64,000 nt of DNA. Origin: Albifimbria verrucaria. Its lineage: Eukaryota; Ascomycota; Sordariomycetes; Hypocreales; Stachybotryaceae. Made by a program: the position numbers and the translations under genes. Location: assembly GCA_020081605.1 (NCBI GenBank), contig JAHREC010000009.1:4278001-4342000 (forward strand). Direction: 5' to 3'. Below, one piece after another: positions 34,536 to 46,811 of this stretch (the stretch's first letter is position 1; every line of letters begins with the position of its first letter). The notes under the pieces are model-generated. The model was not told the origin of the DNA. It saw only the letters and a program-made list of their open reading frames with translations, and searched no databases.

Positions 34536-36890
34536 GGTGAGGGTTAGGGGTTTGGTGAGGATTGTGTGTTGGCGGTAGAGAGTTGATGCTGGTGTAAGTG
34601 CTAGCTTTTATACTTCAATGGCAACGCTAGAAGCAGACGAAGTGAATGATGTACGGTGCGAGAAGAAAACGGAGACGATGGCTAGGCCGCGGGAACAGGA
34701 TCGAATATGAATTAAAGAGAAATCAGCCAAGGGAGGAGAAAGTTTGCAATGGATCACACTGTTGCACCTCTCGATCAATAATGGCCGAGAGGTGTATACC
34801 CGATTTGGCTAACCTCACGCTGTTGAGTTGAGTTGAGTTGGTACTTGCGGCCACGCTATCTGCACCCTAAGGCGGCTGGTACCTTGGAATAAGTTAGTGG
34901 AAGCCGGCTCTTAGGGGAGTGGGGAACGGGAAATGGGTGTGTTCAGGCACGGACGGGACGAACCAGAGGCACCACAGGCGGGGCTGAGCGGTACCTGATC
35001 CGCCCCGCCAGCGAAGACGGCTTGCCCAGGTCCCCTTCTTGGCGGCACCTGGTACCTGTGTCTTACCACTACCGAACCACCTGCTGTCCTGGCCAAGGGA
35101 CTCGACAAGATTACGGTCTCGGGCAAGGCTGAGCAATGGCACTGTCTTAAACACAACACGTCTGTCCCGCAAAACACGAACTGGCCACAGCCCCTCAGCA
35201 CACGCACCGCTGGACAAAGCACCTTGTCTCGTGTCTCCTTTGCTTTCATTTGGTCTCCTTTCTTCCTGGGTAGACCCCGGGACGCGTGTCTGCGACGGCC
35301 CACTAGCACAAACTCTCCTCGTCGTTGATCCGGCCCTCGACCAGCAGACTCTCAAGGGAGGAGTGACGACAGATGACGAATAAGTTTCTGGACACAATGT
35401 GGATTGTGGTCGGTCGATCGCCCTTTAGCGCAGGGCTGTCGTTCCTTCTTCGCCTCAAGGTCCCTTGTAGTCCCTTGAGGCCGAGGCGCGCCATCTGGTA
35501 AGCCACTGGCCGCCATGGCGGACTACGGCGCAACTGGCACGGAGACGTGCATGATTCTAGATACGAGGGACGCATATGGGGGTTGTTCGCTTGATATCGG
35601 ACCAAACAAGCGCATCTTAGTTGACCAGTTCTTGTTCATAACTAACATACAGGAAAAAATACCTGTCCAACGCCAAGACCATCGCTACATCTCGAGATGC
35701 GCAGATCGGTATTCTCTGGGCCCTTGCTGATGCCCATTCCCGAGGACCAAGGCAGATCCCGATCGTCCAGTCGTTAGCAAACGAAGAGTGATGTGGCAGT
35801 TTACTCATTTCAGCCAATGTGCTCTGTCCATACAAGACGAGACGAGTAAAACGACTCGGTCCCTCTAACGGCTTGTCGGATCAAATTGCCTTTCTCACCA
35901 CCTCCCGTGGCAGGGTCAGGTTTAACACAAGATGCCTGAGCATACAAGGCAATGTCCCACCTCGTCAAGGGAGACAACAATCTGTCACTGTAATGCAGCG
36001 CGCGTGGTGTGGATACATTCAACGCCTCGTCGGACTTTGGGCCACGCGTTGCGTGCGCTCTACCATTTCATGATGGGATGAGAACGAAAAGAAATTCATC
36101 GCACATTTACAGGATCCGCCTGTTTCGCGAAGGCAGGGCATCGTACGGGCCATGTAATACTGCTGACAGCTTTGACGTCCAACGGCGGCTAGTCCCTGCA
36201 CTCCTCACAACATGTAAATGGCCGAAGCTGCTGTGACTGATTACCCAGGCATCACCTCACCGTGCAGCAGCTACTTACACCCCGGACGGTGGCAGCCTTC
36301 ATCACCTATCCATTCATGCCAGTTGGTGATGCGGAAGCTTGCAGGTACGGCATGCAGCGTGCCGCCCAGGTTTACGTCTTACCAGCATCAACCAACACCG
36401 ACACCAACCAACACCCGCACACCAAATGCTGCAGTGCCATCGAATGGTAGGTTGTAGGCGCGTGCGCGCTCCTCGTCTTGCTCAATGGTCTTGGCCATTC
36501 CCTTGCTTCCATCCTTTTCTCTTCGTATTATACTTCGACCTAGGAAAGCCCCTTTTGGGTGCTTCTTTGCCCGATTAGACAGACAGTCATGCATGTCTTC
36601 CAGATGTCTTGGTCTTTTGTATCCTGCATGGTCTCACCCAACGGCCGATTTAGTGCCCTTCCGGACCTTCGGGCTGATTTGTATGCAAGGAAATGCAATG
36701 GTTAATTACTTTTTGTCCCTGATGAACGCAATCAGTAGTTACTATGGTAGGCGTCGATCACTGACCGATGTATATGGTGGCGACGTTGGGAAAACACAGT
36801 CTCGCTTCAACCCTGTATCATACGAGGACTGAGGCGGATCAATAAAGACAAAGTCTAATGTAGTAATCATTCAATCGTATACAACTAAAT
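34536..36890. other. 2.35 kb intergenic region without a recognised gene
   Basis: Holds the CFEM gene promoter, with a TTGAG repeat (34823-34840), and the 3' side of GPI2. Open frames such as 34894-35397 (-) and 36485-36832 (+) lack family motifs. Possible low-expressed gene cannot be ruled out. Confidence 0.5.
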
Positions 36891-38373
36891 CTAACGGTCT
36901 TCCCATCGCGGTCGGCTCATGATGATCGGCCTTGCCTGATCCCAGGGCCCACGAATTTCGTTCTTGTACTTTTGCAGCCCGATCAACCACCAGCTGCATC
37001 CGCCGGTTGCTACCGTTGCAATAAGTACACCAACCAGCATGCCGACTATGCCACCCTTCCACGGCAGCTTTCCAGCCTCGGCATCGGCTAGAACCATACC
37101 CACGCCGCCTCCAGCACCAAGCACCAGTAGCACCGTCTGGACGAGGTGATATCTCCAGTCACGGTGGCGAACGTGCCGTCTGAAGACTGGAAACAGGCCA
37201 AACACTTCGATGCTGAACAAAGTGAGGCTAAAGACTTGGTTTGTTGATGGTAGGCGGCTGGCGAGCACGGTAGACGCCATAAGCGCCGCGTTGGTGGACA
37301 GCGAGGCTGGGAATTTGGCGCCTACGCCGCCTGAGTAGTCGAAGAAGAATATATTGATGGCGAGCAGCCAAAAGGACATGGCCCAAATGCTGTCGCTTGA
37401 CGTAGAGCGGGTGAGTGACTTGAGGATGGGACTTAGGCCCAACAGGGTGCTGTAAATGAGGATTGCGGACTTGATAGTGCCCAGCCGTTGATGTGTGCGG
37501 CTCTCTTCGTTTACTTCTGGGAGATTGATTTGCGGGATGTCGGCCTGGTTGATGCGTATCGGTATTGGTGGCTGGGGGTGGTATGGCCATTGAGTGCAGG
37601 GGCGGACTTAGTTGATATGAGAGGTTGCCTGGCCGTGAGGTGGAGGTTAGAAGTTGAGCTGGCAGCAGAGGGAGCCGCCGACGTCGTAGTCGAGGGCGCT
37701 GCCGTAGAGATGTTCGATTCGACCCGCAACGGCGGGGGCGGCGAACACTGCCAGCCCGGGTGCGGCGCCGCATGCTGCCGCTTCGTCCGATGTTGTTGGC
37801 AGCGCTGTTATTGGCATCGTCGCCCTGGCTCTCCTCCTCGGCCACCCAGCGCTCCCAGAGGAGCCATCCTAGAAACGTAGCGAAGCTGGACCAACTGACC
37901 ACGGAGACGGGCGACACACGCTCCTGGAAGATGCCGACGAAGCAGACGATGAAGATGATGACGGAGCAGACGTGTTGGAGTATGACGGTGGAGTCGGCAA
38001 CGAGGGGCCAGAAGTCGTAGGGCTTGAGACGGGGTTGCGCTGGAGGTTCTCGAGGAATGTCACCTGGTCAGTGTAGTTGTCCGGGTCTGCACAAAGGCAT
38101 CAGTTAGCACGCCGCGCGTCTGCTGGACAAGAGGATAGACGTACATGACTGCCTCACCCACATGAGCTTCTTCCAGACGCGCTTCCGGCGACGACTCCGG
38201 CTGCGCTCCCCGGCGTGCGAGCGAATGCTGACGATGCTATCACGCTTGGAGGTGCCTGGCAAGGGAGGCGCAAAGGCGTCGTCCGGGGAGAGGTGGGAGC
38301 GGCCGAAGCCATTGAAGCCGACATCGTGGTCGAAGGCAGGGAACGCGGTCTCGTCGTCGGTGGGCGAGGGCAT
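36891..38373 (-). CDS. gpi2: GPI-GlcNAc transferase subunit GPI2 (PIG-C)
   Basis: Subunit of the ER complex that adds GlcNAc to phosphatidylinositol, the first step of GPI-anchor synthesis. Seen: exon 1 38373-38145 (MPSPTDDETAFPAFDHD through RRKRVWKKLMWVRQ), donor GTACGT; exon 2 from 38096 gives SYPDNYTDQVTFLENLQRN. Then DFWPLVADSTVILQHVCSVI, TM helices and WSSFATFLGWLLWERWV. After a long Ser/Pro-rich insert come RLGTIKSAILIYSTLLGLSP, ILKSLTRSTSSDSIWAMSFW, LLAINIFFFDYSG and several TM helices. The signature SLTxSTSSDSIWAMS is diagnostic. Single C losses are inferred near 38030, 37722 and 37584; all lie in C runs (as G on the plus strand). The GPI-anchored CFEM and thaumatin-like proteins in this window would depend on this pathway. 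Confidence 0.9.
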
Positions 38374-39488
38374 TGTGCACTTGTCCCGGCCGAGTAGGCG
38401 GACCGTTTCTTGGCGACGCGCCCTGCTCTGGTCGGCTGCGCGGTCACGAATGGGTGGATGGACGGGCGGGAGGCGTCAGGAGTTGGGGAGGGTCCCACTG
38501 ACGCCAGCTTGGAGCATTATCGATATCTGGCGATAAGGGATTGCTTATCTTGCGGCGTGGTCGATGCGATAGAGGGATGGTTTAAGAGCAGCGGTTGGGG
38601 AACAACACGGAGAATGAATGATGACAATACATTAAATATTTGAAAAGTATAGTTCAAATAGCTCAATTCTGAAATCAACAAGCTGTGGTCCAATGCTGAA
38701 AAATTGAGTAGTGTTTCACGTACTTGAAGCTGCTCTCACTGTTGCGCTGTCATACTTACACAGGCGGGACTAGTTGCAAAAATACCCGAACGGAGCTCAT
38801 CTTGTCTACCATGCCATCCCTTCACTTTCGCAACATGCTGTACCACGCTCTCGGCGGTTTAACTTGCTGCAATGGGAACAAGGCACTGCTGGCCGCAATA
38901 ACACAGATGCTATCGCGTTATGTAATAGGACTTGTATTTTGCTAGGTGTACTCCGTAATCCAAAGTCGGGTCATTGATACATCAACTTCTATGTTGCACA
39001 AAACGGGCTATAGAACTAGGTGATAAGGAATCCAGTTGGCATACCACGTTGCTCACCGACCTACACCTCCTGCAACTGTCGGGGAAAAGCAGCTTACGCA
39101 CGGGGAAGAAGTCCTTGGAAGTGGTTTTAAACGTCAACCGCCTAGAGAATGGGTAATGCGGGGTAATTAGCGGTGGCTCCAGCACTGTCACGCTGCCTGT
39201 AATCCGGGAGTACCATTTCGTCCCATCACGGATTGCATGCTCAGAAGCATTAGTCTAGTTCCTCGGCATCTCTAGCCCAAGGTAATCCACACGATGATTA
39301 TGCCTGCTTGAACCGAAGCAGTATTGCTTAGAAGGCGCCGATCACCTGACGTCGAACCTCGGCTTTGGTTCTCAGACAGAGGCGGTGCCTTGCTGCGAAG
39401 GGTGGGGATCCGTCATCTTCTCACCATCTGCAACTGCAACTGCAACTGCAAAGGCCAGGTTTGCTGCGCGCATCGAGCCCTGCCCGCC
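38374..39488. other. Intergenic region, nothing recognised
   Basis: GPI2 5' flank and alpha/beta-hydrolase 5' flank. Includes a (CTGCAA)n tract at about 39428-39450 just before the hydrolase start. Confidence 0.5.
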
Positions 39489-40474
39489 ATGGCTACCTGT
39501 CGAACAGCCAAGGACGAGTTCGTCACCATTGACGGCATCAGGTTTGCTTACCGCCGCCTCGGCGCGGCCCGCGGTGTCCCGCTGCTCCTGGTCATGCACT
39601 TCAGGTTTGTCTAGCACCAACGGCAATCACATTCTGACTCTGACGCTTGCAGGGGAACGATGGATCACTGGGACCCGGCGCTGGTCGATGCATTGGCTGC
39701 AACCCGACCCGTTGTGTTGGCTGACAACGCCGGCGTAGGGAGATCCCAGGGCCAAGTACCCAAGACGTTCACTGGCTGGGCCCAGCACTACATTGACATC
39801 CTCCGCGCCCTGAAAATTGACCAAGCAGACGTTTTGGGCTTTTCCATGGGTGGGTGTGTTGCACAGCTGGTTGCACTCAACGCCCCTCGCCTGGTCCGCC
39901 GCCTGATCCTGTGCGGCACCATCCCCAGCTCTGGGCCCGGCGTCGTCCAAGCTCCCTCGGCCCCTTCAACCAGCTCAAGGCCGCCACGACTGAGGCTGAA
40001 CACAAGGAGGCGTTCCTAGCCACCTTCTTCGAAGACACTCCCAACAGCCAGGCTGCTGGGCTGGCGGCTTGGGAAAGAATCACCGCCTCCCGTGCCAACC
40101 GCGTCGATTACGTAGGCAAGGAGGCTGCCCACAGGCAGGCCATTGCGTTTGCAAAGTTCATGGACCCGAAGCAGGCCGAAGCCGCTTCTTACAACCGGCT
40201 GGGCGAGCTCAAGCTCCCAGTCCTTATCGCGAATGGCAAGTTGGCTCTCTGCATGTCTCGGGTCGCTGGGCTAACGATGAGCACAGGAAGCAGAGATGTA
40301 ATACTGCCGACAAGCAATAGTGTAACGTTGTGGGAGAAGATCAGCCATGAGAAGGCCCAGCTACACCTGTACCCCGACTCGGGCCACGGCTTCCTCTACC
40401 AGTACGCTCCGCAATTCGCCAAGCTCGTCAACAGCTTCCTGGACGAGACCGCGGAGAGATCTTCTCGCTTGTAA
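39489..40474 (+). CDS. Alpha/beta-hydrolase fold protein
   Basis: Predicted esterase, epoxide-hydrolase-like or related enzyme; substrate unknown. Seen: exon 1 39489-39604 (DEFVTIDGIRFAYRRLG, GVPLLLVMHFR), exon 2 39653-40235, exon 3 40287-40474. Oxyanion-region RGTMDHWDPALVDALAA, VLADNAGVGRS, nucleophile elbow VLGFSMGGCVAQLVAL (Ser in GFSMG), then after one lost C near 39962 PFNQLKAATTEAEHKEAF, LKLPVLIANGSRDVILPTSN (likely acid Asp) and LHLYPDSGHGFLYQ (catalytic His). The last intron (40236-40286) begins GCAAGT and ends CACAG, a GC-AG intron of 51 bases, so reading through it keeps the frame but inserts a non-conserved segment. About 310 residues. Confidence 0.87.
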
Positions 40475-41431
40475 GATCGGATCGCCGTTCCGCAGCGTGC
40501 CCGTCCACGCAAGCCTCCGCCAGCACTTCCCAAAAGCACCGTTGCGCTTATCGTGACGCAGGGCACGCCCGCTGGACGCTACTAGGCCCAAGGCAGATCG
40601 CAATCATCGCCGCATCGGGTAATTAAAGGTCAAGGACGTTCCCGACGGGACGGTGAAGCACGGCATGTGGCACCGAGCGATGTGACTTGGATTTAGTGCG
40701 CAACACGCTGGACCCCGACTTTATTGGTCCACAGCATGCAGCCTCCAGCTGAAAACCTCGCATACACCTAGCCTGAGTTTTCAGCAAAATGCAAATGTCC
40801 GTCTCTATCTAGGTCGTGATCCGAAGGATTCCATGCGAGTGATATTTCTCTCGAGCCCTCAAATGCATCCCGGCCCCGAACCTGTCCCAGATGGGACGTG
40901 GCCAAGGCACGCCTACATGCGCTCTCGCAACTGCTGCTGACTCCATCCCATGACAATGCACGACGTGATGTATCATGCATCAAGCCCCGTGGTATGGTTC
41001 AGCAGCGCATCTCCCGCCTCAAGCCAATTGGCTCACTGACCTGCTGACCGAGTGATCGACAACGAGGACCTGCAGTTAGCCGCCGTGGACGCTCCATCGG
41101 AGGCACTGACATCCTGGTTTTTGTGGCGGCGGCACGGTACTATGGGCTGCACGTACCGGGGATTGGGAACAACCACGATGGCTTCATGGGATCAATTATT
41201 TTCCCCACGCCGAACTTACCAGGCCGCAAACGGCCATCTCCCCAACAACAAGGGGGAGATGACGCCCGCATCTGTCCTTGTCCACCTTTTAGCATTCGGG
41301 CTGCAATAAGAATAGACTTCCTACCCCGGAGAATCAGCTTGGCCACCGTGCTAGAGGCCAGCATTACCCAATGCTATCCATGTCTTACATGACATTCACT
41401 CATCATACAATCCCGCCCAAAAGCCTGTAAC
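40475..41431. other. Intergenic region, nothing recognised
   Basis: No credible gene, RNA or repeat seen between the hydrolase and the first 2EXR gene. Confidence 0.5.
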
Positions 41432-42371
41432 ATGAACCAGAGCCATCCTCCAAGAATGGACCGGGCCCCAGAACAACCCTGTGTCTCCAAGTTCTCCCAA
41501 CTCCCAGCCGAGTTGCGGCTCAAGATATGGTCGTGTGCCGTGGAACCGCAGATTGCCATCCTTGATGACTTGGTCCATAAGCCAAGGTCCTATCCTCTCC
41601 CATCCGTTACCCAGCTCAACGCCGAAGCGCGCTTAGAAGGTCGACAGGGGTATGAGCCTGTTGGCTGGGGATCGTACTTCAACTTTTCTCGAGATATTTT
41701 GGTCTGTGATCCCAACATATCCGACCAAAGTCCCAATAAGCCGCTCGAGGACCTCGCCCCGCGCATCCAGCGGCTAGCCTTTGGGACTGCTTCCTGACGA
41801 CGGGAGGGTAGACGGCCCTTACCATTATTCGCTGTATGTCACGGCTTGGTATCGCCAGGAGGATTTTGGCAAGGTCGAGTTCAATAAGTTCCTGTTTCCG
41901 AATCTCAAAGATCTGTGGATCATCAAGATTGGCGAGGTGGACAGGTCATGGCGCATTGGCGTGGACCAGGACCTACCGTATGAGGTGCGCTTGAGGAAAA
42001 CGGCCCGCCAGTTCCGATACTGGATTGACGAAAACATCATCGAGATAGCTCCGCTGAGTCTGGACGAGCCGGACACTAAAGCTGTCCTGAAGGAAGGCCG
42101 CTGCGGCAAGGAGGACTGTCGCCAGCTAAACGAGGGTCGAAGCAAGATGATTTCGAAGATTCTGTTCATGGATGGCAAATACCAAAAGTCCGACGACGCC
42201 GAGGATTGGGTTCGCGTGCTGCCATGGTCTGCCAAAGCAGAGAATGATGAGAACAGGATGCGATGGATCATGGTGGAGCGCACCTTGACCTTTTCTTTGA
42301 GATGGGAAGGGGCCGAGGATGAAGATGAGGAAGAGGAGATCCCGACACGGCGCCAGGTCGTTGATGGCTAA
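41432..42371 (+). CDS. 2EXR domain protein A
   Basis: Member of a fungal-expanded family (2EXR) of unknown function. Seen: CVSKFSQLPAELRLKIWSC (the defining F..LP.ELR..IW motif), VEPQIAILDD, SVTQLNAEARLEG (helix around a conserved NAEAR), FNFSRDILVCDPN. A frame change near 41781-41796 (GGG and CC runs; two lost bases or one gained) joins DDGRVDGPYHYSLYVTAWY, FLFPNLKDLWIIKIGEVD and the remainder to TAA at 42371. An acidic EDEDEEEEI tract lies near the C-terminus. About 310 residues in one exon. Start could also be the ATG at 41456. Confidence 0.75.
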
Positions 42372-43305
42372 GAGCCTGCGCTAACAATGAACCCCACGAT
42401 GGGTCCGTCCCCGAACGAGGCGGAGGGAACGCATCATAAAGATGAGTCAATGGGCTAATATTTCCAGCCCATTGTTATACCAGATCCAGACTGTTTCGCG
42501 CCGTTCATGAAACGGCTGTAAGATTCGCTTTGTCTCCATGTCAGCCATCCCCGTTAGGGCTTACTACCGAGTGATGGAGCAGGGACTTTCGAGGGATAAT
42601 GAGCGTGATACCAAACATGTTATCTATAAGTACTATACGACAAGGACTAAGTCTAAGTCTAAAATAATGTTAATCTATTATTACTTTGAGGGGCAGATCT
42701 CATACAAATTGGGCAAGTTCTATGCCACTACCGACGCGATGCCTGACATGGTCATATAAGCAGTACTCTTTACTACCAAGGGTTTCAATACCATTACCGG
42801 TACCGGTACATTTAATACGCGAATTAAGCATTCAATTGAAGTAACCTGTAGTTGAGTGCGCGCCAAAGAGTTGCACAATGGCAATAAAGGAGTACTGTCT
42901 CTGTCCGCTTGATATACTTCACCAACCAAACAAATACGTATCCTTCAACACAACCACCATAATTTCCCTGGTGTCCAATACATTTGTGCAGAACAGATAC
43001 TTTTCTTGCCATGGAATCTCTGCTTGTGTGATCGTTCAGGCCCGTCAATGGAGTGCATGTGTTCAGCTAGCAGATCACTCTGACCCTAACTCTGTCCAAG
43101 TGAACAACCGTTTTTATGCCCAATTTGACATGACGCATAAAATAACTACAGAATCATGCAAAACACTGAGTACTTAAGTATCACGTTTGGACTCAGCCTA
43201 AGGACTCGTCTTTTTTTCCAACTTGAGCACAAGACCAGGAAAGCTCAGTCGTTTGCGCGGCAACAGGTAATGGACTCGGTTAGATACAGCCAGAAATCCA
43301 TCACA
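42372..43305. other. Intergenic region, AT-rich
   Basis: No gene seen. Contains ATTACCGGTACCGGTACA (about 42793-42810), a small palindromic GTACC element. Confidence 0.5.
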
Positions 43306-44530
43306 ATGTCTGATCAACAATCTTCGAAGGAGAGACTGGCTTTAGATTCAAGAGTCTGCCCCCGGAGATTCGGCGTCATATATGGCGATTGACGATGCCT
43401 CGCATGATAGTCGATCTCTCACTATTTGAACCCGCCGTGCTATCTAGCAGCCCATTTCGCCAGCGCAATGCCCAAGACTATCACTTCCCACCAAACGTGC
43501 TATCTATGGTCAGCAAGGAGGCTCGGAAAGAAGTTAGGTTCATGCATAATGCTGTCATTCAATCAACTTCTGCTCCCCAATTTAAGTGTCACGTTGACAT
43601 TGATAGCGACATACTAAAGGTATACAGGATGCGGCTACCCCAACTTACCAGTGCAGTGCCCGGAGGTCTCAGGGCCGAAATTCACAAACTCCTCAACGTG
43701 GAGTTCTGTCTCCAGTGGATGGACGAAGACGAGGCCCTGCAAGTAGCCAGCAGCCAAGGCGTGTCAATTGGTTCTCTGGAACTGGGACAGTTTCCGAAGC
43801 TGCAGGAGTTTACTTCTGTGTGCCTCTACTCGGCTCACTGGCAGCGGCATGGGTGCGCCAACATGGTATGTGATGGCACGCTTGAGGATGGAGTTCTCTG
43901 TTTCAAGGACGATTCGGCACCCAAAACAGGTATGCAGTGGAATTCAGATGCAGTTGATGAGGGAATTCGGGATTTGCACTTTATTGATAAGGGTCTGACA
44001 AGCCGCCTTTTCCGTCGCCGAGATACATGGCTGACGGGTATCAGCATTGAAACGATAGCCGATATGTTAATGCCTACATTTCACGGGGGTCTTGGTATCT
44101 CGGAACTCGCCGTACAAATTAGTGACGTCGCTTTGTTTGGCTATACCTGGACAGAGTCTTCATATGGCGGTGAATGGGCCGGCTTCCGTTATCATACTGT
44201 AGATGGGAAGGTTGAGTTCTCGACTCTCACGTGGTCTGACGTAAAAGCCGAATCACTTTCTTGCCAATACGATCGTGCCAGATTCGTAGACAACGAGCCA
44301 ATCTCCGAAGCTGGTTATCAACTCCCAATGGCTGTGGTAAAGGTGTTCATTGTTCGGCCTGGACAGGAACTTCCCTACAGGATTCGCGACACACCTGGGT
44401 CGAAGTCCCTGACTACTCCTCTGCGACCTTCACGTGGCAGACTATGCAGCGGGAATTGTGGAATGGTATCGCGGGCCAGTTCAACACGCGTTCTTGGACG
44501 GGTGATTATTTCTTGTCCATGATAAAGTAA
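43306..44530 (+). CDS. 2EXR domain protein B
   Basis: Second 2EXR-family protein, same strand as the first. Seen: MSDQQSSKERLALD, then after one lost T near 43353 FKSLPPEIRRHIWRLTMPRM (2EXR motif), NVLSMVSKEARKEVRFMH, FPKLQEFTSVCLYSA and a long middle part without known motifs. One lost C near 44372 joins to SRHTWVEVPDYSSATFTWQ and the end YFLSMIK at TAA. About 405 residues, one exon. An in-frame ATG at 43270 would add 12 residues. Function unknown. It shares only the N-terminal domain with the 41.4 kb gene, so the two are not recent duplicates. Confidence 0.72.
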
Positions 44531-45612
44531 ATTCTATGTCTTTTTCGGCGCTCTGGTGACGAGCTGCTTCCTATATGAGATGGATATACCCGGCCAGTTT
44601 TTCAGGTTTTTAGTGGAAGGTTATAGTTATAACAACTGTTTAATGAAAGAGGTTTGTCCTCCTGAGTTTTCCATTATCAATTCATGAGTGATGTCTTAAT
44701 AGCTAATTCTGATTTCTAACCGAGATCGGAGATCCGGCCAATGCGACAACTTCCTTCAAGATATGTGAAATTTTAGCTGGTAAATAAACAAATAGTTGAG
44801 CAAACTACCAACTTTCCTTTATAACTGAGGAACATAGACACTTGCCAATGCATAAATGTTTACAGGGTACATGTATTTGTTTAGCTTAGGCTTTGCCAGC
44901 TTAAACTAGATAGTATAGTACCAAGGGGACCCATCACCCCATATAGCTCACGACCCTTGCATTGCGTAATGAAACGAAGAGACTGTATTGTCTTGTCGCC
45001 TATGATTGTTTTAGAACATCAATTCATATACTCTTCTTGTCAAAGTCAGTTTCAATGAGCTGTCAACATGTCTTATTTATGAGGCCATCTACATAGTAGT
45101 TTTATTATCAATTGTTTTTCACTTTACATGAAGCTCTTAACGTGGTGTAGCCTCATTAAGAACCGCTGATATAATTAACACCTTTGGGCATGGAAACAGT
45201 CTGATGCGCTTTACAGGTAGATGCCACGATTTTGTTATAAGGCATGTCTCCTGTATGTTCTTTGTCATTAGTATCATGGCGGCAGCTCAAGGTAGTGTAC
45301 TCCGAGTTAATACAAGCTTATTGGAACTAGTTGCATTTAAGCATACGAGCCGGTGTGGGTCAAATATAGATAGTGGTGGATAGCCTGGAAAGAGATCTAA
45401 AGATGGACTACATCGTCTCTCATCACCACTCAACAGCCAGACACGAAATTGATATTTAAAGAGATAGATTCTAACAGTATCTAATATCTTGTAGATTCCA
45501 AGAGGGACGTACCACCAATACCAGGGAGCTCATATACTCTATGCGTCTACCATCATCCATCATGTCAAAACATAACTCGGACCTTCTTCTAGAACGTTCT
45601 AAGAACCATCTA
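44531..45612. other. AT-rich gene-free stretch
   Basis: Conspicuously AT-rich and poor in open frames on both strands. Could be a degraded mobile element or simple intergenic sequence; I recognise no transposase, terminal repeat or RNA gene. Confidence 0.5.
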
Positions 45613-46811
45613 TCACTCTTCCTCGTCCATTCTTCCAATAATGTCTAGTTGCAACTGCGGCTGCGCTTTGCAAGCCTCTACAATTTCCTGCGGAACTCCG
45701 TCCTCGCCATCCACCACAATCAGCCTCGTCAGCTTCCTGGCGGTGACGCTTATACCTTGAATCGCGTAGACGAGCAGGTCGGTGACCTCCTCATCGGTGC
45801 CCAGCTCGTTGAAGAACTCCAACGTCTCCAGCTCTGGCGGTAGTCCTACTGAGTGCATGCGGGGCTTCTTTGAGGTCTTGCCAAAGAGCTGGTGGTCCCA
45901 GTTTATTCGAAGCGTCTTGAGGGCGACGAATTCGCGGAGAGCCAGGGCTCTGGAGGAGCGCAGGGAGGCAAAGTCAATGGTGATGGACTCGAGGGAGTGG
46001 CATGCGGATTTGAGGGCCATCATGTAATCACGGATGCTGTCGCTGCTTTCCTCGAGCTCCGGGACAGGGTCCTCAGCCTGCGTCATGACGAACTCTTTCA
46101 GCGCACTTGGAAACATTAGGACGTCGGACAATGCATCGTCGTTGATATCACATTCGACCAGGTGCAGCTTGGTCAGGGCAGTCTCGTGGGGCCGCTCGAT
46201 CAGGTCGAACCCCGGTGGTCCAGCTTGGCGCGCTTGATGACGAGGTTCTCGAGGGTTGGGTGGGCAAAGATGTGAATGTTCTCCTGGAGATCCCAGTAGG
46301 AATCGTCCTCGGTCTGGTAGAACAGGGTGCAGGACCTAAGCCGGGCCAGGTCGAAAGGCCCGTTGAAGAGCTGGCCCATGCCGTGCAGCAAGGTGTCGGG
46401 CACGGCCACGTCCAGGTTCTCGAGGTTGGACATTGTGGAGATGGTGCGGGACAGGCTGTCGAAGCGCAGCAGGGCCTGGTGGCTGTTGGAGCCGTGGATG
46501 GGGGCATTGGAGATGAGCTCGGACAGCTTGGAGGCCGGGTAGGCCAGCTTGACATCGTGGATGGCAGAGCCGCGACAGGGGCGGCGGTTGAGCGACTCGC
46601 TGAAGAGCAGATGCAGCTCGGGGGTAAGGAAGTGGACGGTCTTGTAGAGGACGGCGTCGGCGAGGGCGTGGCAGCGCCTGTTCAGCCGCGACACGTTGCA
46701 GATATCGCGCTTGGAGGCATCGGCGACAAGCTCGAAGATGCGGACCAGCACCGTGTCGGGCAGCCGGGCGAGCCTGTCGTCGCTGGGCCCGTGGACGACA
46801 TCGGGTGCCAT
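45613..46811 (-). CDS. F-box protein
   Basis: Putative substrate receptor of an SCF ubiquitin ligase; target unknown. Seen: MAPDVVHGPSDDRLARLPDT then VLVRIFELVADASKRDICNV, SRLNRRCHALADAVLYKTV, an F-box-like start (LPDxVLxxIFELV...CNVSRLNRRCHALA...LYKTV). A leucine-rich region of irregular LRR character follows: LENLDVAVPDTLL, LRSCTLFYQTEDD, HPTLENLVIKRAKLD. One C lost near 46211 joins FDLIERPHETALTKLHLVEC, and the protein ends RLIVVDGEDGVP...IIGRMDEEE. About 400 residues, single exon. Confidence 0.8.

Noticed and set aside
34894..35397. Minus-strand 167-residue open frame in the gap after the CFEM gene
   Set aside because: No motif, no splice support, and a similar frame is open on the other strand.
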